A stretch of 64,000 nucleotides of DNA, from NCBI GenBank assembly GCA_003255065.1, contig QAOA01005690.1, forward strand, positions 116,477-180,476, written 5' to 3'. The notes under the pieces were generated by a model that worked only from the letters and a program-made list of their open reading frames with translations, was not told where the DNA came from and searched no databases. This document shows positions 47,228 to 59,437 of this stretch, one piece after another. The translations under genes were made by a program, and so were the position numbers. Position 1 is the stretch's first letter. Each line of letters starts with the position of its first letter. The stretch comes from Cercis canadensis. Its lineage: Eukaryota; Streptophyta; Magnoliopsida; Fabales; Fabaceae.

Positions 47228-49763
47228 TTTCTTCTTTTTTCTCATATGTAACCAAAAAACAACATACCAAGTTTTGCCCAATAATTTGATACCATCTTGT
47301 ACTTTGTGGTTAATTAACGCTGGCTGGGTTAGACTCCATGCGTAGATTCCTGTTCTAGACGGCCCCTAAAATAAGTTTAACTGGGCCAACAAAAGAAGCA
47401 AAGAAATTGAACGGCCCATAACGGGAGAAAAATTCACCCCATTTTAATCCGTCGCAAAAAATAAAATTCACACAATTTAAAGACGTCCTAGTATGTTATT
47501 TTCCCCTTAAATGACCAGCAGGTGCACCAAGATGTATTTGCTAAATGATTAAAATACTACATTGTAGTTTGTTTATGTATGTGATTATTATGTGTAAAAT
47601 ATATAATTATTATATTTAATTATGTGGTTATCTTCTTAAATTATAAGCAGAATAATCTTCGAGAAATATATTGATAGTTTTAAGAGTATATGCTTGATAC
47701 AATTGTTGGTCATTTAACCCAAATTTTAACGTTGAGGCCTCATTCTCTCAATAAAAAAACTTTTTTTTTTTTAATTTCAATTTCATTTTGGCAAAGGAAA
47801 AAACTTTACGTCTAAACAAAAAATATGGCTAACCATATATACTTGGACAGTAAAAAAAAAATAAAAAAAGAGATTCTAATTTATATCCATCATTATNTTC
47901 TAATTTATATCCATTATTATTTCAAGCAATGCTAAATTTATATGATAATATACATGGTATGAATGAAAATAATATGAAAGGAACGACAAGAGAAAAACTG
48001 AAGTAATATTTCTTTTGGTACTTTTAGTTATATATGACTCTAAGTTCAAATATAGAACTCGTAAGTTCTAAACATGATCTCAAGATCATTTGACTACAAA
48101 TTGTTTAGTAGAGTGAAAATAATATATGTATTAATATAAGTATATTAATATTCACTCATACCAATTGTACTCTAAATATCAAAGAAAGCAAATAGTCCAA
48201 AATTTATTGGCAAGTCTCACTTAGACATGAATGTTGTCATGAATCAAAAGCTACAATAATTGATACTCATGTTGGACAATGGCTTACCGACTCAACTTAT
48301 TTAAACCACATGGAAACTATTTGCATGTCTCAGACACGTCAATCCTTGCTCAACTTTAATGTCAAGTTGGAGTTTCACAAGTTTAAATAATACAACATGT
48401 AATAACATTTCTGCTAAATCAATGATACATAAAGAAGGCTCCATTTGCTATAGGCTTCACTTTGTTCAATGCATATATTGCATTTGGAGTAATGGTATGT
48501 ACGTAATGTTTATTCATAAACATTTCACAAACTGTCTCTTTGATGGAATCTGAATTAGACAGACAAAACATAATAGCGACTATATATGCAATTGTACATA
48601 TACACATATACACAATAACAGTGTAAGTTCAATTTGTGCATAGAAGAGTCCATAGAGCAAGCTGATATCATTTTGAGTACAAGAGCCATCATCAGAAAAG
48701 CATTTAACCTCTCAAGTTGCAGCTGACAGAAGCAGTAGGAGTTGTGTGGGTTTCAGGTACTGGATATGATCGAAGATTCTTCTCGATAGAGATGGAACAT
48801 AACAGTATTTCACACCTATAATATAGCAGCTTTTTTATTGGCTTTGTCTTCAAGGACCGCACGCATCAAGATAGTATTGGTGAAAAATACAGAAATTAAT
48901 TTATTCATTCTGACAACTTGTGGTTATAAAATGATATCTTCAAGGCTTATATAGCAGAATAGCTTTATTAGATCATCAATATCATATATATCATTAGAAA
49001 ATAAAATATGATCCAAAACTTCTCTCTTTTCATGCACTGAGGATAAGCATGTTATCTTCCCCCACTCTCTCTCATAAAGATAACCATTTATGGCCTTACC
49101 GGCCGGTAGTCACCAACGTTCTCCCAACTTGCCCAACAAGTGGCTCATAGTTTATTCTATGAACTTTTAAAAGAATGATTGTTTTTTTCTAAAAGTCTAT
49201 ATCATATAGTTGGAATCCTCCGATATATTTGATTCGCAGGCTGAAAAACACAGAAAATTTTAGTTTAATTATACATTGCGGGATAGCATACAAGAATCAC
49301 TGGTGGAAACTTCAAATGATAAAGCAATTAAAATTGTATTATAGTTATTTAATTGGCTATGACATCATCCGATGTTTAATTAGATAACATGGAGAGACTA
49401 ATTAATACATAAATTTATATATTCATCACCAAGAATCTAGTCTTTTTCAGATGCTGGAAGATTGCACTTTACTTTCTTTTGACACTTCTTTCTCTCTTGT
49501 AGCTTTATAGCATTATATCTAATCAAACATGTATATAGATAATCATACTAATAATTTGTAACCTGAAGCTTGATCACGTTTCACAGAGAAACTTGACATT
49601 GGAGGAAACTTCTAAGTGTTTGAAGGTTCTAAAATCTTTCTCACAAAAGTAAATATGTATGGAGACTAAATAATACATAAATTTACTGTATATTCATCAG
49701 CAAAAAGCTAATCATTTCCACTGTGCTTTCCTTTGAAACTTCTCTTTCTCTCGTAGTACATAA
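47228..49763. other. Intergenic, no gene recognised
   Basis: AT-rich, with an N at 47897 flanked by a short repeat ('TTCTAATTTATATCCAT' on both sides), again suggesting an unmerged join. The 3' flank of the 5-phosphatase gene contains two similar stretches (49400-49570 and 49650-49770, sharing 'CTTTCTCTCGTAG' and 'AATCACACTAATGATTT'-like text), a local duplication of the gene's 3' end. Confidence 0.5.
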
Positions 49764-52563
49764 TCACACTAATGATTTATAACCGGAAGCTTGAGCGCTT
49801 TTTACAAAGAAATCGTCGTTGGAGGAAACTTCTAATTTGGTTTTAAGGTTCTCAAATCTCTCTGATAGAAATAGACTCTGCAGATTCTTCAGTGCTTGTG
49901 AAACCCTGACTTCTGATGTGAACATTGCTTTGACAGGCCTGTGGTCTGAGAGCTTTGATTCACTTCTAGTGTACTGAAGTTGCTTTAGACCCTTGCCATA
50001 CCATATTATCCGATCACACCTAAATTAAGAAGTGAAATTATAGAGAAATAAATTATTAGTTATCAAATTTTAAAAATTTTCTAAAATTCATTATGTGATT
50101 TTAAGGAGCTTGTATATAGTTTTTTACCATGCCGGTGATCGCCTCTTTTCTGTCCTTTTTCCTTGATAACAACATCCATAGTATGCGTCTGAATTAGGAC
50201 AATACTTGTAGGTAGGTGCAAATTTAATTGCTTCTTCATTCCACCCTCTTAACAAGTTTCCATTCATTAGCTCCATCCTTAGCTTCAATTAGATTTCATA
50301 AAGGTTTAAGAATATGCAAATGATTGAAATTTTAGTAATTTTATAAAAGTAGTTTCAGAAAAGGTAAAATCCTCTTACACTTTTAACTAAAGTACCTGAT
50401 CATTTTCTATTAAGGAATCCCAATCTCTTTGTTCAACCAGTAAGCGTGTCGTTTCTTCAGGTAGAGAAATTCTATAATTTAAATCTCCAAGAAATATCAC
50501 CTGGCTGTACAAAGACAAATTAAGGAGTCATTAGGTTTGCTAAAATAATGCAACATGTACTCAAAGTAAAAAGTAAGAGCAAGTGGTCTAAATTTAAGAT
50601 GAATTAATTATTCCGAAGGGTCAACTAGTGTAAAGTAAATTAACAGATTTTTATAACTGCAATCGGTTTACTATTGCAAAACTATCTGTTTAAGGTGGTT
50701 TAGCTATTCTGCTTTTTTGCAACTTCTGAACTCACTGACCCACCACAACAGAAAAATTTCCCAACAACTTCTTCAAAATTAATTTGAGATGGAAGGTTAG
50801 TTACAAACAAATTAAGAAACCAACAAAGAACAATATAATAGATTTTTGGCGGCCTTAAATATATCTGGACAAATTCAAAGTTGGTGACTTCCAATAATGA
50901 TCCTTAATTAAGCAAATAACCTATCCTATTGGCAGAAATAAAAAAAAGCAAATAAATTATTCAAATTGGCACCTTGTTTTCATGATTTGTTGTGAAAGGA
51001 ACCTAATTCATAAACAAAACAAAAAGGGCAAAAGAACTATTAACCATTAGTTTGGACGGTTTCAAAAAAAAATTATTACATACTCATGATCAAGAATCTT
51101 TCTTGGCAAATCAAGCAGAGGGCCTCTTGGAAAGCTTGTCCTGGAAAAGATTTCAGCCACATTAGAGTTCCTATGCTTCTCATCACCCTCACGGCCCCCG
51201 GAAGCTAGATGACTGCACACAAAGCAGAAGCTTTTTTCATGTAACTGAAATCTCACAGAGACAGAACCCTGCAAATTAATCAGAGTTGTTAAACAAGAAA
51301 ATGAAAATTAATAACAACTAGGATATTAGGCACTACTTAATGATTTTGATGTTGACAGTGATGAGCATATACTGCGAAAGCAATACGTATATTCAAGTGC
51401 AAAATTAATATAATTTTTGCAAGTGGGGTTTGGTTAGGTCACCTTGTTTCCTAAGCAGTTCATGATCCCACAGCCTACGCATGAGACACTTGGATGGCGA
51501 ATGAATGGACGAAGAGCACTCCTAACCCACACAGATATGAAAATACCAACCATTTGCTTGCTAATGATACACTGAAAATCTTGTGGGCCTTTATAGTAAT
51601 GAGTTGGATTATTTCCCTCCTTATTCGGACAAATATTCTTCATCTCATGCATTTTAGTATCTGGACAATCTTTGTCTCGGTGGCGCGATATCTTGTTCAA
51701 AGCTTCTCTGATTAAGGAATTCCACTTCATGCAAATCTTACCATTCTCAGATCCTAAGACATTTGATGCTTGTAGAGGCACTATTTCTTGAAACCTGGAT
51801 TAAAAAGAGTTAAAATTGGATAAATAACACAAACAACACCTAGGCATAATATTGATAATTATCAGATGAAGCTTCGTTTTTTTCTTTTTTGGTTGTTTCA
51901 TCTATCAACTTGTTTTTCCTTCTTATGTATCCAGAATTTCTGACAATACCCGAGTACATAGATGTCACAAGAAGTGTTGCTTGTCTCCAGCAAATCCTTT
52001 AGGTTAAAATCTTCTTCTGGTGCAATCCCGCCTACGTTCCATGTGCTAACAAAAACTCTAACAAGAATATACAAAACCCAATTCAGAAAAGCTGAGAATT
52101 AAAATAAAATATTACTGCAAAACTAGTCCAGAATAGATTTGAACTCAGTCAAATTTATGCTGTATGATGTATGCATCAGAGTATCAGATAGTCAGAACTT
52201 TGAAATTAACATGAGGGTAAATTATTGTTACTTGTACTTTTGAGTGTCCTTGTGATGTTGAAGAGTACTCTTAGAACTCAGAGTTGACTGGTCAATGCTT
52301 GAAAAATCAAATAAGGGCTCTGTGATACTCGGATAATCTGCTACAAAATTGTTGCTTCCAAGTCGTTTCTTGAGTATCTTACTAGCCACTAATCTAGGCC
52401 ACATGACCTAAACAAATAGCAGACAAAATTTCATGTTAAAGAAACATAGGTATGAAATCCAATTGAATAATACCGTAATGAATGTGTGTTGGGGTGTGCG
52501 TGTGTGTGAGAGAGAGAGAGAGAGAGGTTCTTAGTTGCTTACTTCTCCTTGTTTTGCAGGCAT
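49764..52563 (-). CDS. Type I inositol polyphosphate 5-phosphatase
   Basis: Eight minus-strand exons join in frame to 453 aa: 52563-52543, 52407-52232, 52057-51950, 51794-51443, 51268-51084, 50504-50396, 50282-50128 and 50019-49764; all introns are GT-AG. The enzyme removes the 5-phosphate from inositol phosphates and/or phosphoinositides, limiting Ca2+ and membrane signalling. Motifs: 'FVSTWNVGG' near the start of the catalytic domain, 'VLGFQEIVPL' (Mg-binding Glu), 'SKQMVGIFISVWV', 'CSHLASGGREGDE', 'VIFLGDLNYRI', 'PAWCDRIIWYG' and 'SDHRPV'. No WD40 repeats, so it belongs to the short plant 5PTase group (BST1/MRH3 or CVP2/CVL1-like; not resolved). The start is the ATG at 52563, giving the short basic N-terminal exon usual in the family. 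Intact. Confidence 0.93.
52497..52526. repeat. GT/GA microsatellite in intron 1 of the 5-phosphatase gene
   Basis: A (GT)n-type run passes into about (GA)9 on the plus strand, just inside the donor side of intron 1. Confidence 0.85.
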
Positions 52564-52691
52564 GGTGAGAAAGAAGGTATACTTGGTGATAGAAAGAAAG
52601 GATTGGATAGTAAATGCCAGAAGAATAAATGGAGATGGAAGATATCATGCTGGGGAAGAGAGGCCTCTGCAACTTGAGGAGGAGGAAGGCT

Positions 52692-52699
52692 TTTATATA
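52692..52699 (-). promoter_or_regulatory. TATA box of the 5-phosphatase gene
   Basis: TATATAAA on the minus strand, about 130 bases upstream of the ATG. An ACGT core (TTACGTCA on the minus strand) lies just upstream at 52703-52710, a possible bZIP site. Confidence 0.5.
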
Positions 52700-52710
52700 T
52701 TATGACGTAA

Positions 52711-55378
52711 AAGATGATGCTTCTTTGGCTACATTGCTTGCAAGTAGTATATAATTCAGTATAGCAACACTGTCCCCGCAAGGGAGGGAGAGAGAGATAG
52801 ACAGAGACAGGAAGAGGGCAGAAAACATGGGTCTTTTTGCAGATTTGAATTCTTCTGCTTATTGAGCTGATTTTGAAGGATAACTTAATGTTCCATATAT
52901 TTAAATGTTAGAAGATGGGTGCAAGTGGGAGGGTGGTCCATGACAAAATAGACAAATTGGAAAAGTGATGACCAGTTATTGCCCCAGCAACAGGTAGCCA
53001 ATGTTTTTGCTGACATGTGAATAAAAATAGGGGACTTTTTCATCTGTGGGCTGTACCATCCAAAACATGTGAGGGAATTCTCATGCTTCCCTAGATTATC
53101 AAAATTTCCTGGTTATCGTTGGCCCCAACAAAACTGGATATTCTACAGATTCCAATCGTTGGGTGACTTGTTAGGCAAGTTCGCAAACTGTATTATTTGG
53201 TAAAAATTACATGCTTATCGAGACATCTTCCTGGTTAAATATAGTATTACAAGAAGTCCAATTTAAAAGTTTAATGATCAAGTCACCCTAGGAAATGGAC
53301 AAGAGAATTCACGGTATCTCTTCCCTACATAGTTTAAAGTAACAAGCAAAGAAAATAAAAGAATGAATGAAGGAGTGAAAATGATTGTTTCTTTGTTGCT
53401 TCTATTTGTTGAATTAGAGGGCCATTACAGAAAGCTGTAAAATTTGTTGTTACTGTCTTATTTAGATTGGTTTAAATTTTAACCTAATAAGTAATTAATA
53501 TTGTTAATGGTATTGTAAGTGGGGCACAGAGATATGGAAACCATGGATCAAAAAGGCTGAGGAGGGATTTAGTCACCAAAGGCCCATTAGATACTACCTC
53601 AAACTTGTGGCCGAATTCAAGTTTACTAGGAACCGATCAAGCTCAGATACTACTGATTATGCACTTTGCGTTAAATTGTGTATCTTGTTTCTGGATAAAG
53701 TATTTGCTCACATGCAACTGCTTTTTCAAGACCTCTGTATTATTTACAGCTCTAGGAGCCACTGATCATGCTTTTCCTTAGGATTTATGCTACATCAATT
53801 CCCAGTTGGACAGGATTTAGCTTCTTGAAATTCAAGTTCACATTTTATTTATTTTAGGATAGGATACCTAATTTTTGAAAGGATCGAGTTTTGGGCTAAT
53901 TGACCTAAATATTGGTATTTTACAAATTATTTACCTAAATACTCATGTTTTGAAACTATTTACCTTATTACTGATGTTTTGATTTTTTATTTATTTATTA
54001 TATAACTGAAAAGTTAATCTCACAAAATAGTAATGTGTAGCCAAAAAGGAAAAGGTGCCATTCAAGTAGGCAGCATTCTACTTTCTTTTTTCATTCTACA
54101 TTTTGTGCGTGTATATATATATATATATATATAACCTCACAATATCATGGTGAAAAATATAAACGAGGGCTAGATGTAAGATAATTCTGTTAAATATAAT
54201 TTTTGAAGCCGGTGAGATGAGATTTACAATAAAAAGATAGGCTATTCTTATTATCTAGTCTAACTTTTGTTAGATTAAAACCGAAAAGAAATAAAATATA
54301 TATTTGATATCAAGGGTTTAATCCCTTGCTCTCTTTTCCCCTTTCCATCACATTATACTCTTTTGAATAAAAATAAAATCTGTATACTTTATATTATCTT
54401 TGTTGGTGGACAACTACAACACCAAGACTAGACTCCTAATTGTGACTTTAATCCTTTGTTTTGAATTCTATGTAAGCATCTTTCTTGTATACAAATTAAC
54501 TTGGAAAGCTATTGAGCAACGGCTTAATTTACAATAACATTTACAAAACAAATCATGCTATTTTCTCCAGGTTCTATATCTCTCTTCTTTTATTCCCATC
54601 AATATTCAATAATAACTTCAAAAGTCATAAGGATTCAGAAAACATTCAATGTTCTCTATAAATGGTAAGAAAATATTGATTACTTATTAAGTTAATAACT
54701 AATACTTATGTTGGCAGTATTAGGAAAGACTGGGCTGGTGGGCCAGAGGGGCCGGCACAAATTCATTGGTCCTCACTCCTCATTTGTATTATGTTATTCT
54801 AAAGAAACAATTAAGTATGTGACGGTGGAATAGTATCTAACCTAACCCTCAATTCAAATTGATCAAAGTGGTTATTTAATTTAATATACATGGATATTGC
54901 ATGTTGCTATACAACATAAATACTATTCTTGCATAATTCTGAATTTATACTATTACTAATAATGTATTGGAGTATCTCTACCCACTGACAGCTCTTTCAC
55001 ATTCCATTTACGGTAGAAATTAAAAATCAAAACAAATTACTAAATTACTAAAAACAAATATCTAATCAATCAATGTATACTTTACTTTGAGTTTAGGTTG
55101 TAAATGAATTCAATGATAAAATTCTTTGTGCAAAAACGAACCTATATTATATCAAAAAATACCATTTGCAATAATAGGTTCACTTATTTAAATTGGCATA
55201 AGAGATGTAATATTAATCTAAGTTCTCATAATAACATTTTAGTGGGATTCTATAAAGTTTCAGTTAGACTAGTAAACTCAAATACAACCAAGTGTGAGAT
55301 GAAACAGTTTTTTTTTTTTTTAATATATATATATATATATGAGTCATAAAACATTACTATTTTGAAAAAATTATTATA
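52711..55378. other. Intergenic, gene-poor
   Basis: Promoter-side flank of the 5-phosphatase gene, then AT-rich DNA with (TA)n at 54112-54133 and 55323-55341. No coding sequence recognised. Confidence 0.6.
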
Positions 55379-55491
55379 AAGGAGCTCCCAAAAAAAAATT
55401 AGGTAGGTTTTAAAGTTACACTTTATTCTACATAAATATTATAAAGTGTAACTTTGAAACCCACTAGAATTCTTTTTTATTTGAACTCCTT
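55379..55491. repeat. Small hairpin (MITE-like)
   Basis: The two halves are imperfect reverse complements: AAGGAG...AAAGTTACACTTTAT at the left and ATAAAGTGTAACTTT...CTCCTT at the right, about 113 bp in all. A short non-autonomous DNA element is likely; target duplication not clear. Confidence 0.6.
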
Positions 55492-56940
55492 AACAATAAT
55501 TTTTTGTATTATTTTCTCTCATTCTTACCTCCACTATTCTTGTGACCACTCTTTATTATTTTACATACTTTTTTGAGTGGTAATAAGATTGTTCTTAGGG
55601 CTTATAAATTTTGTGTTCAAATTTAAAGTCATAGTCAAAGTATTTGACAAGTATGTTTAGTTTGTGCATCAAGGCTAACATTACTAAAATTATTGAGTAA
55701 AAAAATGAAGATTTACTAAAAGAAATAAATATCCAAATCTAATATTATAGAGGATCTAAGAAATAATGTTAAAGATCGAGAATCTATAGAATTATTTTAA
55801 AATTATAATTTTTTATAACATTTAGTGATTCTTCCACATAGACTGAGTGCATGACTAGAAAATATTTCAATTTTTCCCTTCTTTTTTCTCGCTTTTACAA
55901 ATTATTAAACATTGCATCTGTTGTTGACCAACATGTGGATAAGGTGAAGATGTATCATGTAGTATTACACTAAGGCTAGATCTAGAAACACATGGTTAAG
56001 CCTACAAACACATGGTGAAGGTTTTATGTTCAAATTTCACTGCAAGCAGGTGAATTGGGGTTATGAGAAAATAAACTACCCTTTTATTATGCAGCTTTTA
56101 GTGACAAAAAATTTCACTCATTACCAATCTTAAACTAGTGCTCTAACAAAATATGTGTGAATGTATTAGTGACATGACTGGGTTATTGTCTATTCTTTTT
56201 ACCATTATATATAAATAGAGTTAAATTTTTTAGCTAAGAGATATGATGAGTGAGGACTTTAACTTTTTGGGTTATTGTCAATTTTGTAATTAAAATGCTC
56301 TAGAGCAAAATCTTAAAACTTACATTTGCGTGAATAACCTTCTTTCTTTCCCAACTAAACCACCTGCAAGAGTTGCTATATATCTTACACAGTGAAGTGC
56401 TCTAACACGCAATTATCACTAACTGCTTGCAGGACCACTTGGCTATTGCCAGGTGAAGAGTTACCCAATCCGGGGTTACTAGCAAACATCAAAAGATTCT
56501 GTCAATGTAATCAAAACTAAAAATAGTACTTTGAACAAGAGAAAGGACACAGGAACCGAATAGCCAATAACTGATCATCACAAAAAATATTAAATAAGTA
56601 AATTAATAAGTATTATCTTTTATATATTATGGTGTCCCTATCTCTTAAATTTACATTAGCTTCTAAATGTTTATCTTTAACTCTTGTTCTGTTTCTTTCT
56701 TAGATTTATCCAGGGGAATATGAAAACACATCTTGATGAGACTAAAGTCAATTCACTCATGAACGTGTAAATTAGTGCAAATGATTAAGAATTCATAAGT
56801 CTCTGATAGAGTTTCTATCCTATGTGCACAAACAATTTGGGACTAAAGACTGCTCCACAAGACGGCCCAAATTTATTTAATTTCAGGTTAAGTAAGAAAA
56901 AAAAATAGTTCGTCTCCCTTTTTGGATATATATATATAAA
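55492..56940. other. Intergenic, no gene seen
   Basis: AT-rich sequence with no recognisable gene or RNA. Confidence 0.6.
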
Positions 56941-57362
56941 GGTGAAGGCTAAGTTACATTTACCTTATCCTACTTATTATGCTACCCCCCACCTACGCAT
57001 GGGATTCAGTGAAAGTTACAGTGTGATTTTGGTGTCATTGCAAAGATTTCGAAAAATTGAGTCACCAAGTATGTACCAAGACACACAGTTCTTTATAAAA
57101 TGTAAAAAAATCGCGATATAGGAAAGCATACCATATTCTTTTTTTTTTGTAAGTATAAGTTTTCTGGCTAGCACGCTTTCTTATACGTGTTATTCATGCA
57201 TTTTATAAAGAACTGTGTGTCCTGATCCATACTAGGTGACTCAATTTTTCGAAATTTTTACAATGACACCAAAATCACACTATAACTCTCATCAGATCCC
57301 ATGTGTGGGTGAGAGGATAGCATAAGGGAGTAAGATAAGGTAAATGTAGCTTAGCAATCACC
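56941..57362. mobile_element. MITE with about 165-bp terminal inverted repeats
   Basis: The left arm starts GGTGAAGGCTAAG and contains ACATTTACCTTATC. The right arm ends in the complement (GATAAGGTAAATGTAGC...CAATCACC). Arms run to 57105 and from about 57200, with matching 'ACACAGTTCTTTATAAAATG' near the loop. Both ends lie in TA repeats, so the target is probably TA. No coding capacity. Confidence 0.85.
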
Positions 57363-57385
57363 ATATATATATATATATATATATG

Positions 57386-58590
57386 ACCCATTGAGTGCCA
57401 CCTTACAGATGTTGTGTTGGAAATTGAAGGCAGAAATGAAAAGACCAGAGATTCCCACGGCTTCCTTGCTCCTCCAAAAGAACAATCATTAGGTCTACCT
57501 TACATATACTGAAACATATATACAATCATAAAAGTAAACATATAATCCACTGAACATATATATGAACTCAATATGGATACAATTAAAAAGGAAGAAAAAG
57601 GGAAGTAAATTTAAGAGTTTGTATATCATCTACTCAGTGTAAAATTTTATACAACTATTATTTAACAAGAAAGTGTCACATATCATTAAAATTAATAATA
57701 TTTTTTTTCAATAAAGATTTTCAAGAAAACATTTTAACATTTGGTAACATAAGACTTACCGTTTGTGTAAAACTATTTACACCAATAGTGGGTTGAATAA
57801 ATTAAAATCATAAGTTTATTATTAAGCTAATTCCACAAAATCAGAGTTGAGATATAGGCATAATATAAAAAATAAAATAAAAAATAAAAAAAAGCTAGAA
57901 AATTGATTGAACAGAAACCTTATTTTATCTAATGGTAGAAAAAAGAGTAAAGAGACATTGTTTTCTCCATTCATTACATAAGTCGCAGCCAAACCAATAA
58001 TTTTGCTCAACAGATTCACTCAGAGGTTCTTCCTGACCCTTAACTCATGTCACTATTGTATTATTTCTACTCTATTTCAGAACTTTAAGTATAGGTTTGA
58101 GTTGCTCGACTGCATCTGATTCATTGATTAAATATTTATCTAATTGAAGCTACTAGGTATGGTCTAGTGTCTAGGTAATTCGCAGAATGTTGAGCTAGTC
58201 AAAGGTTCAAACTTCTATACTCTGATGTAAAAAAGAAAAAAGAAAAATCATCTTCTTCTTTGTAGACACCTTCTTTGTCTTATAGACTTCTGCTTTAATC
58301 ATTCTTAATATTCCAAGAAATTTAGGCAGTTCTTCTTGATTAGCACATCCTTCACCCGTCATCTGCTTTCGCCTTCATCGTCTTAACTGCACGTTTACAA
58401 CCCGCAAGTCCAAGTCCAGTTTATCAAGTCTTCTCCTAGATTAGGGTGTATAGTCCACTAGTTATGCAAATATGAATTCATGATTAGAATTTAGAACTTA
58501 TATAGGATTAATCTTCTATGAGCATAAAAACATCATCTATAATACTAAATTTAATTTGCTATATATATAAATATATTAGTTAATATAAAA
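57386..58590. other. Intergenic, with SINE-like repeat
   Basis: AT-rich. A tRNA-derived SINE-like unit lies at 58153-58249. No gene seen. Confidence 0.5.
58153..58249 (+). mobile_element. SINE-like tRNA-derived repeat
   Basis: 'ATGGTCTAGTGTCTAGG' resembles a tRNA A box, 'AAAGGTTCAAACTTC' a B box, and the unit ends in an A-rich tail. Ends approximate. Confidence 0.45.
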
Positions 58591-58981
58591 TTGTTATGCT
58601 AGCACCCCAAAATTAAGTGGAGTGGTAATGTTATACACCTCCTCAAAACTCTTGTTTTATTTATTTATTTATATCAAAAGAAACCCTTGTATTAGGGTTC
58701 TTTGCAAAACTCTCATCAACTTGATCTAAGTAGTCTAGCATAAGTCAAAACAATTAAACAATAGCATAAATTGTGTCAATATGGAAGAGAAGGATTACAT
58801 TTACACTTTTTATTTTTAAACATTTTAGGTATGGTTGAATTGATGCCACTAATGCTAGTTGGGGTCACTATGATTCAATAGAGCTTCATAATGAGCCCAA
58901 AAACATGAGTAACATTGGTGTAAAATGAGAGTTTTGAAGGGATAACAGTATTACCCCACTTTTAAGGTGGTAGCATAGCAA
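58591..58981. mobile_element. MITE with inverted terminal repeats
   Basis: The left end TTGTTATGCTAGCACC pairs with the right end (complement TTGCTATGCTACCACC). Similarity continues about 65 bp inward to 'CTTCAAAACTCT'-type text. About 390 bp, no ORF. AAATTG is shared at both outer edges. Confidence 0.8.
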
Positions 58982-59383
58982 TTTCCTATTTAAATTAAAA
59001 AAAAAAAAGAACCTGACTTTTTCAGCTTTGGTCAATTATTAAAAATTTCAGCACCAAATGGATAAGGGGGGAAAATGCTTGTGCTTCCAATGTGAAGCAA
59101 TAAGGAATATGGATTACAGAGAAGAGTCGGTGTTATTTTATGGGGTACCATAAGTTGAACATCTTAGTGGTAGTTGATGGTGTATAATATTTGGTGCCCC
59201 GCCCCACTCACCCTGTAATCACATGGCATTAGGAGCGAACGTTCATGTGAAAGGGAATGTTGCTTAAAAGAAAAAGAAGTTATGTTACTTGAAGACAAGA
59301 AGGAGTTGATGGCACACTATAATGCTCATATTGTGTTTCTTAATAGAAAAAGAGAAGTCTATTACTTAAAGCATTAATTGTTG

Positions 59384-59388
<5 letters not shown>

Positions 59389-59435
<47 letters not shown>
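59389..59435. repeat. (TA)n microsatellite
   Basis: Uninterrupted TA run of about 46 bases. Confidence 0.95.

Positions 59436-59437
<2 letters not shown>

Noticed and set aside
48640-48880. Possible minus-strand exon with an AG acceptor
   Set aside because: Two frames are open for only 30-35 codons and neither resembles a known protein.
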